From positions 1 through 33,705 of the forward strand of contig SFKI01000019.1 in NCBI GenBank assembly GCA_004554775.1: a DNA stretch of 33,705 bases, read 5' to 3'. The notes below the pieces were generated by a model. The model was not told the DNA's origin. It made no database searches and was given only the letters and a program-made list of their open reading frames with translations. Made by a program: the position numbers and the translations under genes. This DNA is from Subdoligranulum variabile (lineage in GTDB: Bacteria > Bacillota > Clostridia > Oscillospirales > Ruminococcaceae). The stretch's first letter is position 1, and each line of letters starts with the position of its first letter. This document shows, piece after piece, positions 14,187-22,940 of this stretch.

Positions 14187-14213
14187 AAAAAGCTCCCTCA
14201 AAGAAGGAGCTTT
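14187..14213 (-). terminator. Terminator of the FtsX-type permease operon
   Basis: AAAGCTCC and GGAGCTTT form an 8-bp stem with a 9-nt loop, followed on the minus strand by TTTTTAAATTT. It starts 9 bp after the permease stop. Confidence 0.75.
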
Positions 14214-14221
14214 CTCAAATA

Positions 14222-17200
14222 CTATTCCGGCGCTTTCATGCTTTCGACCATGGAGATGCGCTGGAGCAGCCGCTGCATGACCAGGTTGACAAGGATACTG
14301 AACAACAGCGTCAGCACAATGGCGTACACAAAGCTCTTTGCATAGATCTGGCGGCCGAACATGACGGCATCGACCTCGACCGTGGTGATGACAAAGCTGT
14401 GCAGCGCAATGCCGCCCGCCAGACCGAGCAGCGTGCCGATGAGCGTCAGGGCGATGCTTTCGCGGTTGACATAGGCGTAGACCTCGGGATCGTAGAAGCC
14501 CAGCACCTTGATGGTGGCGATCTCCTTGACACGCTCGGCAATGTTGATGTTGGAAAGGTTGTACAGCACCACAAACGCCAGCGATGCTGCGCAGACGATG
14601 ATGAGCACGACCACCGCGTCGATCGAGTTGAGCATGTTCAGCACCTGGGTCACGCTGTCCTGGGTAAAGTTCAGGCTGGCAACGTTGTCCATAGCCAGCA
14701 GGTCCGACGAAACAGCGTTGCGCGTTTCCTCGGTATCGGCGGGCAGCACGCTTAAAATAGCATTATAACTCGGGGCCTCGCCAAAGCCTGCCGTGTACGC
14801 GGCCGGGCTGATATAGACATAGTTGCTGACGTAATGTTCGCAGACGCCGCTGACGGTGAAGTCGGCGGTCAGGTCGTCGCTGTTCGTCAGGGTGATGGTG
14901 TCCCCTGCCTTGATGCCCAGCGTTTTAGCCAGCTTTTCCGTCACGACGACGCCTTGCTCGCCCAGCGGGACCGCCTTGCGGGAAAGCCGCTCGTGCAGGT
15001 CAGCAAAATCGGCAAACTTGTCCACGTCTGCAGGCACCATCAGGTAGACGTCCATCTCGCCCTCGGGGCCGTCCTGGCGGGTGGATTCCATCGCCACGGT
15101 CAGCGAGTCGACGACGTTTTCCTTATTATAAAGGTAGTCGTAAACGGGGCCGCTCTCGGTGGCTTCCTGTTTGGTGACGATGGTCATAAGGTCGTAGTGG
15201 TAGATATCGCCGTACTGCTTGGTAATGATGGAGTTCAGCGAGTCGGAGATGCCGAAGCCTGCCACCAGCAGCGAGGTACAGCCTGCTACACCGATGACGG
15301 TCATCCAGAAACGCTTTTTGTAGCGCAGCAGGTTGCGGCAGGTGACTTTCCAGCTGAAGGGCAGGCGGCTCCACAACGGGGTGATGCGCTCCAGCAAGAT
15401 GCGTTTGCCCGCCTTGGGTGCGCGCGGCAGCATAAGGGCGGCAGGGTTCTCCTGCAAGGTAGCGCGGCAGGCCAGCGCCGTGATGCCCACGGTAAGCACA
15501 ATGAGGGTGCCGCCCGCAAACAGCGCCTGACTCAGCCGCCAGGGCGTGGCGATGGCGGGCATATAGTACATCATCTCGTACGCCGACCAGATGATCGACG
15601 GGAACGCCTTGAACCCGACCGCCAGCCCGGCCACAGTGCCCGCAGCCGCCGCCGTAAAGGCGTAGAGCAGATATTTTTGCATGATGGCGGCGCCTGAGTA
15701 GCCCAGTGCTTTTAGCGTGCCAATTTGCAAGCGTTCTTCCTCGACCATGCGGGTCATAGTGGTGGAAACGACGAGCGCCGCCACAAGGAAGAAGAACACC
15801 GGAAAGATCGTGGTAATCGCCGTCAGCTTATCCACGTTGGCGGTAAACGACGCATAGCTGACATTTTTGCTGCGGTCCCAGACGTACCAGGTCGGGTACT
15901 CTACATCGTTCAGCTCGGCTTCGCCGTCCTCGATCTGGGCGCGGGCGTCGGCCAGTGCTTCCTCGGCTTCGGCCTTGGCGTCCTCGTACTCGATCTCGCC
16001 GTCGCGCAGCTTTTGCAGGTTTTCGGCAATCGTCGCTTTGGCGTCGTCCAGTTGGCGGCGCGCATCGCCCAATTGACCTTTGGCATCGCTGATTTGGCGG
16101 CGGGCATCGGCCAGCTGTACTTTTTTATCCTGTAGGGTGGCCCAGCCGTCCTCGATTTGGGCGCGGGCGGTGGCCAGCTGCTTTTGGCCGTCCTGGTACT
16201 GGGCCAGGCCGTCATAATACTGCTGCCAGCCGTCGTCCAACTGAGCCTTGGCGGCGGCCAGTTTGGGGGCGTTGGCCTCAAGTTCGGCACGGCCTGCGGC
16301 CAGCTCCGCCGCGCCTTTTTCGTATTGCAGCAGGCCCAGGCGGTACTGGGTCAGCTGCCCCACGCCTGCGACAAGCTTGTCGAGATTGGCCTTGCTGTCA
16401 TCAGGCAGGGACGCCCACCAGTTTTCGATTGCGGCAGTCAGGGCATCGCGGATAGGTTCGGGAAGTTCGTCCACCGAATCGTTTACCCAGTCAAGCGCTG
16501 CCTGCAAGGCTGCTCGCATGGCGGCGGGGTCGGTGGCATCGGCCACGGCGGTAATGTGGTCCTTGGCTTCCTGCAAGCGCTGCTGTTGCTCTTCAGGTAA
16601 AGTATCGGCGGGGATGGCATCGAGCACAGCCAGCAGTTCACGGGCTTGGGTGTGGATGGCGTCGACCTGCTCTTGGGTCAGGCTGTCAGGCAGCGTCAGA
16701 CCGCCGTAGTCCTGGATGGCCTGCCACAGTTCTTCTACGTTTTGGGGCGGCGGGGTACCGTTGGCGTCACAGTTCTGCGCCAGCCAGCCGATGAAATCAT
16801 CCAGCTGCGCGGCATCCACGCCCATCTGTGCGGCGAGGGTGTCTATCCCCTGCTGGTAGGTATCGGCGTTGGCGTCCAGTTGGGCCTTGGCATCGGCCAG
16901 CTGCTGTTCGGCGGCATTCAGCTGCGCCAGGCCGTCATTATATTGCTGCAGCCCGGCCTCGTACTGAGCCTGGCCTTCCTCAAGCCGTTTGCGGGCGGCT
17001 TCCAGCTTGGGGGCGTTGGCAGCCAGTTCTTCCTCGCCCGCCTGCAGCTGCGCTTCAGCCTCCCGCAGCTGGGTTTCGGCATCGGCCAGTTGAGCCGCGC
17101 CGTCGTTGAGCTGTGCTTCGTTGGCGGTCAGTTCGTTCAGACCGTCCAGATACTGGCGCTCGCCGTCATCGACTTCTTTCTGGCCGTCGGCCAGCTGCTG

Positions 17201-18088
17201 TCTGCCGTCGGCCAGTTCGGCGGCGGCATCAGCCAATTGCTGGTCGGCTTCGGCCTTAGCGTCGTTGTACTCGGCCCAGGCGTCGTCAAGTTCAGCGCGT
17301 GCGTCAGCGATGATGCCATTATACCGCGCTTCGCACCGCGTAGCGGCAATAGCTTCGACGTTGGCCTTGACCGTGTCGATGTTGGTCTGGTAGACGTCGC
17401 CCAGGCTGTCCTGTTCAAGCGCGCCGGCGGCGGTCAGGTAGGCTTCGGTGTAGGCTTCGTAGGCGAAATCCTGCTGCGGGATGTAGAAAACCAGCTTGAC
17501 TGTGCCATTGCCCACGCTGGCGGGCTCGCGCTCGAAGCTGAAATAGTTGGCGTTGTGTACGATGCCCACGACGGTATACTCGGTCGTGTTGAGCTTGGTG
17601 TCAAGGTCCTCGTTGGCTTTGCTCACCACCAGTCTGGTGTCGACGGGATAGGTCTGCTGCCGCTTAGTGGAGCTGGCTTCGACGACGCACTCCCCGGAGG
17701 TCTGCGGCAGGCGGCCCTCGACGAGATCGAGCCGGTTGATGGTGTTATTGTCCGGCACGGGCAGGCTATGTGCACGGCTGACGATGGTGTCACCGTTTAC
17801 TTCAACCAACAGGTCTGCCGAGTAACCCGGCTGCACCTGGCGCACACCATCGACCCGGCCGAGCGTCTCGACGTCCTCGTCGGTCAGGCCCAGGGTGGAG
17901 ACAACGCGCAGGTCGTAGAAGTTGCCATCATCCATATAACGTTCCATCGATTCTTTCATGTCGATGGGTGTGGCGTTGAGCCCAGCCAGAAAACCGACAC
18001 CCAATGCCACGATAGCAAACACGGCGGCAAAACGGCTGATGGTATTTTTAAACGTCCGCAGGGTATTTTTTCGATAGCTGCGTGTCAT
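14222..18088 (-). CDS. Giant FtsX/MacB-type ABC permease with coiled-coil ectodomain
   Basis: This 1288-residue permease partners the ATPase just upstream; its ATG directly follows that gene's TAA. One transmembrane helix lies at about 18-37, then a MacB-like periplasmic/extracellular core to about 250. Next comes a very long extracellular segment (about 255-728) of Ala/Asp/Gln/Leu heptads with repeated L-x-D-G turns, interrupted by a helical section around residues 410-560. A first FtsX domain (about 745-900), a second MacB-like core and a second FtsX domain (about 1150-1280) follow. Two coiled-coil blocks share the phrase ANAPKL followed by similar heptads, suggesting internal duplication. 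Family members move lipids, peptides or act mechanically on the envelope; the substrate is unknown. Confidence 0.88.
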   Translation of the reverse strand: MTRSYRKNTLRTFKNTISRFAAVFAIVALGVGFLAGLNATPIDMKESMERYMDDGNFYDLRVVSTLGLTDEDVETLGRVDGVRQVQPGYSADLLVEVNGDTIVSRAHSLPVPDNNTINRLDLVEGRLPQTSGECVVEASSTKRQQTYPVDTRLVVSKANEDLDTKLNTTEYTVVGIVHNANYFSFEREPASVGNGTVKLVFYIPQQDFAYEAYTEAYLTAAGALEQDSLGDVYQTNIDTVKANVEAIAATRCEARYNGIIADARAELDDAWAEYNDAKAEADQQLADAAAELADGRQQLADGQKEVDDGERQYLDGLNELTANEAQLNDGAAQLADAETQLREAEAQLQAGEEELAANAPKLEAARKRLEEGQAQYEAGLQQYNDGLAQLNAAEQQLADAKAQLDANADTYQQGIDTLAAQMGVDAAQLDDFIGWLAQNCDANGTPPPQNVEELWQAIQDYGGLTLPDSLTQEQVDAIHTQARELLAVLDAIPADTLPEEQQQRLQEAKDHITAVADATDPAAMRAALQAALDWVNDSVDELPEPIRDALTAAIENWWASLPDDSKANLDKLVAGVGQLTQYRLGLLQYEKGAAELAAGRAELEANAPKLAAAKAQLDDGWQQYYDGLAQYQDGQKQLATARAQIEDGWATLQDKKVQLADARRQISDAKGQLGDARRQLDDAKATIAENLQKLRDGEIEYEDAKAEAEEALADARAQIEDGEAELNDVEYPTWYVWDRSKNVSYASFTANVDKLTAITTIFPVFFFLVAALVVSTTMTRMVEEERLQIGTLKALGYSGAAIMQKYLLYAFTAAAAGTVAGLAVGFKAFPSIIWSAYEMMYYMPAIATPWRLSQALFAGGTLIVLTVGITALACRATLQENPAALMLPRAPKAGKRILLERITPLWSRLPFSWKVTCRNLLRYKKRFWMTVIGVAGCTSLLVAGFGISDSLNSIITKQYGDIYHYDLMTIVTKQEATESGPVYDYLYNKENVVDSLTVAMESTRQDGPEGEMDVYLMVPADVDKFADFADLHERLSRKAVPLGEQGVVVTEKLAKTLGIKAGDTITLTNSDDLTADFTVSGVCEHYVSNYVYISPAAYTAGFGEAPSYNAILSVLPADTEETRNAVSSDLLAMDNVASLNFTQDSVTQVLNMLNSIDAVVVLIIVCAASLAFVVLYNLSNINIAERVKEIATIKVLGFYDPEVYAYVNRESIALTLIGTLLGLAGGIALHSFVITTVEVDAVMFGRQIYAKSFVYAIVLTLLFSILVNLVMQRLLQRISMVESMKAPE

Positions 18089-18796
18089 TTACCATTCGAT
18101 CCTTTCCACGGGGGTGGGGTTGGGGTTCACGGTTTCATCGACCACCCGGCCGCTGTTGATGCGTATGACCCGGTCCGCCATGGCGGCCAGAGCGCTGTTG
18201 TGGGTGATGACGATGACGGTGCGGCCCTGTTTGCGGCAGGTGGCCTGCAGCAGCGCCAGCACCTGCTTGCCGGTTTTGTAATCCAGCGCACCGGTGGGTT
18301 CATCGCACAGCAGGATCTTCGGGTTTTTGGCCAGTGCGCGGGCGATGGAAACGCGCTGTTGCTCACCGCCCGAAAGCTGCGCGGGGAAGTTGTTTTTACG
18401 GTCCGCCAAGCCGACTTCCTCCAGTACGGTGTCGGCGTCCAGCGGGTCACGGCAGATCTCGGCCGCAAGCTCAACATTTTCGCGCGCAGTCAGGTTTTGC
18501 ACAAGATTGTAAAACTGGAACACAAAGCCGACGTCGTAGCGGCGGTAGGTGGTCAGGCGTTTTTTGTCAAAGCTGCTGACAGTCTCGCCGTCTAGCAGAA
18601 TGGTGCCCTCGTCGCAGATATCCATGCCGCCCAGCATATTGAGCACGGTGGTTTTGCCCGCGCCCGAGGGACCCAGGATCACGCAGAACTCGCCCTTTTG
18701 AATTTCAAAGCTCACATGGTCGGACGCCGCGATGCGGGTCTCGCCCATCTGGTAATATTTACACACGTTGTCAAACAACACAAACGGCTGCGGCAT
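18089..18796 (-). CDS. ABC transporter ATPase (LolD/MacB-type)
   Basis: This 235-residue ATP-binding subunit contains Walker A GPSGAGKTT, signature LSGGEQQRVSIARAL, Walker B ILLCDEPTGALD and the switch His in VIVITHNSALA. This type pairs with FtsX-domain permeases, and the partner follows with no spacing (TAA then ATG). GGAG lies nine bases before the ATG at 18796. A promoter is at 18830-18858. A MacB-type mechanotransmission role is known for the family; the cargo is not indicated by neighbours. Confidence 0.92.
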   Translation of the reverse strand: MPQPFVLFDNVCKYYQMGETRIAASDHVSFEIQKGEFCVILGPSGAGKTTVLNMLGGMDICDEGTILLDGETVSSFDKKRLTTYRRYDVGFVFQFYNLVQNLTARENVELAAEICRDPLDADTVLEEVGLADRKNNFPAQLSGGEQQRVSIARALAKNPKILLCDEPTGALDYKTGKQVLALLQATCRKQGRTVIVITHNSALAAMADRVIRINSGRVVDETVNPNPTPVERIEW

Positions 18797-18829
18797 GCTA
18801 AAACGCTCCTACTTTATAGATATAGGTTT

Positions 18830-18858
18830 AGTATAGCAGATTTAGCAGAAAATGTCGT
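18830..18858 (-). promoter_or_regulatory. Promoter of the ATPase/FtsX-type operon
   Basis: Minus strand: TATACT (18830-18835), with a poor -35 ACGACA (18853-18858) 17 bp upstream. The -10 is convincing; the -35 is weak. Confidence 0.5.
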
Positions 18859-18888
18859 GAAAGATTTTTAAATAAATAGTGAATCCGG

Positions 18889-18916
18889 TTTGTAGGGGCG
18901 GGTGCTCGCCCACGCA
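18889..18916 (+). repeat. GTAGGGGCGG hairpin repeat, copy 7
   Basis: TTGTAGGGGCGGGTGCTCGCCCAC has arms GGGCG(GG) and (C)TCGCCC with a very short loop. It lies directly after the stop of the PBP remnant. Confidence 0.55.
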
Positions 18917-18926
18917 GCCGTTGCAC

Positions 18927-19451
18927 TTATTTGGATTCTGTATCTTCCGTCGGCGCTATGCCCAGATACGGCAGGGCCTTTTGCAATACTTCGGCACAGA
19001 CGGGGCCGGAGAGGGCACCGCCGCTGGTGGTCCAGCTGTGGGGTTCGTCCAGGCAGACCAGCACCGCCAGGCGCGGGGCCTCGATGGGCGCGACCGCCAC
19101 AAAGCTGGCGATGCGGGCCCCCTCGTTTTTGCTGTCCAGCTTCTGGCTGGTGCCGCTTTTACCGCCCACCCGGTAGCCGGGCACCGCCGCCCGTGTGCCG
19201 GTGCCGCTGGTGACAACGCCTTCCATCAGCTTACACATGGTGGCGCTGGTTTCTTCGGAGATGACCTGTCGCTTTACGGTCGGCTCCGTCTCCTTGACCA
19301 CCGTACCATCCGGGGCGGTAATGCGCTGGACGAGATATGGCTGCATCAGCCGCCCGCCGTTGACCACGGCGCACACCGCCGTAAGCATTTGCAGGTAGCT
19401 GACCTTGCTGCTTTGCCCGAACGAACAGGATGCCAGTTCCACCGGACCCAT
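18927..19451 (-). pseudogene. 5'-truncated penicillin-binding protein (transpeptidase C-terminus)
   Basis: About 175 residues match the last part of a class B PBP/SpoVD-type transpeptidase. ELASCSFGQSSKVSYLQM is followed by VNGGRLMQPYLV, and then the KTG-type active-site motif as KSGTSQ. The SxxK and SxN motifs and the whole N-terminal half, including the membrane anchor, are missing, so it cannot be an active PBP. The reading frame is open upstream only through the malQ terminator and has just a TTG there; an ATG at 19451 lacks an SD. Homology begins within about 10 bp of the terminator's U-tract. The frame is otherwise undamaged, so the loss is recent or there is still selection. Confidence 0.8.
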
Positions 19452-19459
19452 CCTGCAGC

Positions 19460-19505
19460 AAAAACAGGATAAGGCCCCCGGCGTATCACCGAGGGCCTTA
19501 CCCTG
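19460..19505 (-). terminator. Terminator of malQ
   Basis: A 17-bp stem (19465-19481 with 19489-19505; two wobble pairs) with a 7-nt loop is followed on the minus strand by TTTTTG. It lies 40 bp after the malQ stop, and the PBP remnant starts right behind it. Confidence 0.88.
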
Positions 19506-19544
19506 TTGCAAGAAAGGAAACGATAGAAAAAGAGAAGAAATCTA

Positions 19545-21080
19545 TCAGACGGACGGGGAATCCGCCGGATCTTGGGTTGCATCCTCCGGGGCGGCAGCGT
19601 CTGCGGGCAGGCGGCCGTACAACTCCATCAGATGGCTGAGCTTTTGCGCCAGCGCCGGGGTAAAAGCACCCGGCAGTGTGCGCCAGCACCAGTTGCCGCC
19701 CAACGTGGACGGTGTGTTCATGCGGGATTCATGCCCCAGGCCCAGCACATCCTGCGCCTGCACCACAGCCAAGTCAGCCGTGCTGGCCCAGACGCCGCGC
19801 ATCATACCCCAGTGGTAGCCTTCCTCTTTGGTCAGGTTCAGGTACTCTACGGCACGGTCGGTGTCGGCCTTATCGGCGGTGGCAAACCAGCCCTGCACAG
19901 GCTCGTTGTCGTGGGTGCCGGTGTAGGCCACACAGTTGGCGGGGTAGCTGTGGGGGCGGTAGTCGCCGCCGTCGCGGCTGTCAAAGGCAAATTCCAGCAC
20001 TTTCATGCCGGGGTATTCGCACTTAGTCAGCAGCTCCCGCACATCATCGGTCAAAAATCCCAGGTCCTCGGCAATAATGCGGGGGCTGCCCAGTTCCTTT
20101 TTGACAGCGGCAAACAGGCTGTAGCCGGGACCAGTGCGCCAGCGGCCATTCTCGGCTGTCTTATCGCCGTAGGGGATGGCATAATACCCAGCAAAGCCGC
20201 GGAAGTGATCAATGCGCAGCACATCGTAGATGCTGCACAGGTGGCGGATGCGACGCACCCACCAGCGGTAGCCGGTGGCGGCCATGGCGTCCCAGTCAAA
20301 CAGTGGGTTGCCCCACAACTGGCCGGTGGCGGAGAATCCATCCGGCGGGCAACCGGCCACCTCAGTAGGCAGCAGGTTTTCGTCCAGCTGGAACTCCTGC
20401 GGGCTGCTCCAGACATCCACGCTGTCCGCCGCCACATAGATGGGCAGGTCACCGATAATCTCGATGCCCTGCGCGTTGGCATAGGCTTTCAGTTTTTTCC
20501 ACTGGGTGTAGAATAGGTATTGCACAGCCTGCCAGAAATCAATGCTGGATTTGTGGTAACGGCGGGCCTTGTCCAGCTCGGCCGGTTTGCGCAGGCGCAG
20601 CGGGCGCTCCCATTCCAGCCAAGATTTGCCGCCGTGGGCATCCTTCAGCGCCATGAACAGGGCGTAGTCCGGCAGCCAGAAGGCGTTGTCCGCCAAAAAC
20701 TGCTCATAATCCGCCGGGGGCTTGGCCAGCAAACGGGCGCAGGCGCGGCGCAGGATGGGATAGCGCTTCTCGTACAATACACCATAGTTGATGCAGTCGG
20801 GCGTGCTCTCCCAATCAATGTCGCGGTACTCCTCGGGCGTAAGCAGCCCGGCCTCGGCCAGCTGGTCAAGATCAATAAAGTAGGGGTTGCCTGCGAAGGT
20901 AGAGAAAGACTGATAGGGACTATCGCCATAGCTGGTGGGGCATACCGGCAGGATCTGCCAGTAGTGCTGCCCTGCCGCATGCAGGAAGTCCACAAATTCA
21001 CGGGCCGCAGCCCCCATGGTACCGATGCCGCCGGGGGACGGCAGGCTGGAAATCGGCAGCAGAATACCGCTGGTTCTCAT
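19545..21080 (-). CDS. malQ: 4-alpha-glucanotransferase (amylomaltase, GH77)
   Basis: This enzyme disproportionates malto-oligosaccharides, transferring alpha-1,4-glucan segments and releasing glucose in the cytoplasm. The 511 residues begin with the typical RTSGILLPISSLPSPGGIG. The nucleophile Asp291 lies in VLRIDHFRGFAGY, the acid/base Glu338 in IIAEDLGFL, and the third carboxylate Asp391 in GTHDNEPVQGW. It is the last gene after the two permeases (53-bp gap, AGAGGT about 10 bases before the ATG). It is followed by a strong terminator. The context, with the CUT1 transporter and the alpha-glucosidase under a shared LacI-type site, supports maltodextrin use. Confidence 0.95.
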   Translation of the reverse strand: MRTSGILLPISSLPSPGGIGTMGAAAREFVDFLHAAGQHYWQILPVCPTSYGDSPYQSFSTFAGNPYFIDLDQLAEAGLLTPEEYRDIDWESTPDCINYGVLYEKRYPILRRACARLLAKPPADYEQFLADNAFWLPDYALFMALKDAHGGKSWLEWERPLRLRKPAELDKARRYHKSSIDFWQAVQYLFYTQWKKLKAYANAQGIEIIGDLPIYVAADSVDVWSSPQEFQLDENLLPTEVAGCPPDGFSATGQLWGNPLFDWDAMAATGYRWWVRRIRHLCSIYDVLRIDHFRGFAGYYAIPYGDKTAENGRWRTGPGYSLFAAVKKELGSPRIIAEDLGFLTDDVRELLTKCEYPGMKVLEFAFDSRDGGDYRPHSYPANCVAYTGTHDNEPVQGWFATADKADTDRAVEYLNLTKEEGYHWGMMRGVWASTADLAVVQAQDVLGLGHESRMNTPSTLGGNWCWRTLPGAFTPALAQKLSHLMELYGRLPADAAAPEDATQDPADSPSV

Positions 21081-21133
21081 AAAAATACTGACCTCTTTCT
21101 AATGGAATACACTTTCGGTTTGCGGGCGCCCCA

Positions 21134-21982
21134 TCAGCCCTTGACCGCACCGGCCACAACACCGTCGATAATGTACTTCTGGCAGACCAGGTACAGCACA
21201 ATGACCGGGATGACCGTGATCATGATGCAGGCCATCATGGGGGCCATCTCGACCTTGCCGTAGCTGCCGCGGAAATACTGGATAGCCATGGGGATGGTGC
21301 GGTACTGCTTGATGTCCAGCACCAGGGTGGGCAGCAGGTAGTCATTCCAGACCCACATCGTTTCCAGGATGGCGGTGGAGATCATCGTAGGCTTTAAAAT
21401 CGGGCAGACCACCTTGAAGAAGATCTGCAGCGGGTTGCAGCCGTCGATCATGGCGGCTTCTTCAATGGCGATGGGCATCGACTTGACAAAGCCGGTGAAC
21501 ATGAACACCGCCAGACCAGCGCCGAAGCCCAGGTAGATGATGCAGATGTTGTAGGGGCTGTTCAGCTTGAGGGAATCCGCCGTTTTGGCCAAAGTGAACA
21601 TGACCATCTGGAACGGAACGATCATGCTGAAGACGCACAGGTAGTACATGCCCTTGGAGAGCACGCTCTGCACGCGGATGATGTACCACGCGCACATCGA
21701 GCAGCAGAGCAAAATCAGCGCGACGGAGGAGATCGTGATGATAAAGCTGTACCACAGCGAGGAGAGGAAGTCCATCTCTGTGATGCCGTAGATGTAGTTT
21801 TTCAGGCCGACGAAGGTCTCGGCGGTGGGCAGCTCAAAGGCATGGGTAGTGGTGATGGCGCGCTCGGTCTTGAGCGAGTTCATCAAAATCATGAACACCG
21901 GGTACATCCAGAGGATGCAGATGATGGTAAGCACAACCGACAGCACCGAGTTGATGCGGCGGTCCTTAGCAGTCTTGCCCAT
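21134..21982 (-). CDS. Carbohydrate ABC transporter permease, MalG type
   Basis: This 282-residue CUT1-family inner-membrane permease has six hydrophobic helices. The EAA loop, which docks the ATPase, is EEAAMIDGCNPLQIFFKVV. GGAGGT lies eight bases before the ATG. Its start overlaps the stop of the MalF-type gene by one base (TAATG). No MsmK/MalK-type ATPase is encoded in the operon, so a shared ATPase encoded elsewhere is expected, as is common in Firmicutes. Alpha-glucan substrates are inferred from malQ and the GH13 gene. Confidence 0.92.
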   Translation of the reverse strand: MGKTAKDRRINSVLSVVLTIICILWMYPVFMILMNSLKTERAITTTHAFELPTAETFVGLKNYIYGITEMDFLSSLWYSFIITISSVALILLCCSMCAWYIIRVQSVLSKGMYYLCVFSMIVPFQMVMFTLAKTADSLKLNSPYNICIIYLGFGAGLAVFMFTGFVKSMPIAIEEAAMIDGCNPLQIFFKVVCPILKPTMISTAILETMWVWNDYLLPTLVLDIKQYRTIPMAIQYFRGSYGKVEMAPMMACIMITVIPVIVLYLVCQKYIIDGVVAGAVKG

Positions 21983-22833
21983 TATTGCTGCACCTCCTTA
22001 GAGCGGGTGAAATGGAGCTGGATGAGGGAAATGACGACCACGAAGAGGAAGAATACCACAGCCTTTGCCTGGCCGATGCCCTTCCACTGGGGTCCCGAGC
22101 GGGCGTAGAACGTATCATAGATGTTGTACGCCAGCATCATAGACTGCTTGGCCGGTTCGCCAGCCGTCAGCGAGAGGTTCTGGTCGAACAGCTTGAAGGA
22201 GTTGGTCAGCGTCAGGAAGGTGCAGATCGTCACGCTGGGCATGACCATGGGGACCTTGATCTTAAAGAGGATCTGGCGGGAGGTCGCGCCGTCGATGCGG
22301 GCCGCTTCGATCAGATCGGTGGGCACGTTCTGCAAACCGGCAATGTAGATGATCATCATGTAGCCGATCTGCTGCCAGCACATCAAGATGATGAGGCCCC
22401 AGAAGCCGTAGGTGGCGTTCAGCGCGAGCAGCGGCTTGCCCAGGGCAGAAAGGATGCCGTTGAGCAAGATCTGCCAGATGTAGCCCAGCACGATACCGCC
22501 GATCAGGTTCGGCAGGAAGAAGATCGTGCGGAATGCGTTGGTGCCGCGCATGCCGCGGGTAAGCAGCAGCGCAATACTAAATGCCAGCACATTGATGAGC
22601 ACGGTGGACACAACAGTAAAGGCCGCTGTGAACCAGAACGCATGGGTGAAGGTATCATCGATCCAAATCATTTTGTAGTTACTAAGGCCGACGAACTGCA
22701 CGTTTTTAACAGTAGTGAACTTGCAGAAGGACAGCCCCGCACCCCAGATGAAAGGCCACACAAAGCCGATAATAAAGGCAATCAGCGTTGGCAGCACAAA
22801 GACGGGCCAGTAGCGTTTTATGGCTTTTTCCAT
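21982..22833 (-). CDS. Carbohydrate ABC transporter permease, MalF type
   Basis: This 283-residue CUT1 permease has six predicted helices and the EAA loop LIEAARIDGATSRQILFKI. It is shorter than E. coli MalF because it lacks the large periplasmic loop, as usual in Gram-positives. The SD is only GGGGG, about nine bases upstream, weaker than that of the MalG-type gene. A full terminator hairpin (22878-22913) separates it from the binding-protein gene, so permease transcripts arise by readthrough. Confidence 0.92.
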   Translation of the reverse strand: MEKAIKRYWPVFVLPTLIAFIIGFVWPFIWGAGLSFCKFTTVKNVQFVGLSNYKMIWIDDTFTHAFWFTAAFTVVSTVLINVLAFSIALLLTRGMRGTNAFRTIFFLPNLIGGIVLGYIWQILLNGILSALGKPLLALNATYGFWGLIILMCWQQIGYMMIIYIAGLQNVPTDLIEAARIDGATSRQILFKIKVPMVMPSVTICTFLTLTNSFKLFDQNLSLTAGEPAKQSMMLAYNIYDTFYARSGPQWKGIGQAKAVVFFLFVVVISLIQLHFTRSKEVQQ

Positions 22834-22877
22834 AGGAAAGCCCCCTTTTCAGATTCTCTTTCTTACTTCGTTTCGTT

Positions 22878-22913
22878 AAAAAAAGTGGGGCGGGCGATTC
22901 CCGCCCGCCCCAC
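22878..22913 (-). terminator. Intra-operon terminator after the binding-protein gene
   Basis: A perfect 12-bp GC-rich stem (GTGGGGCGGGCG with CGCCCGCCCCAC) with a 5-nt loop is followed on the minus strand by TTTTTTT. It lies between the binding protein and the permeases. Partial termination would give more binding protein than permease. Confidence 0.85.
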
Positions 22914-22940
22914 AGATATTGCGTTTTAGGTTTGTTTGGA

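Noticed and set aside
16646..18595. Long plus-strand open frame opposite the FtsX-type permease and ATPase (649 codons)
   Set aside because: It spans two clearly coding minus-strand genes and has the Gln/Leu/Gly-rich composition typical of antisense shadows.
18927..19511. PBP fragment read as a complete gene from the TTG at 19511
   Set aside because: The first 20 codons are the malQ terminator hairpin; no SD is present and two of the three transpeptidase motifs are missing.
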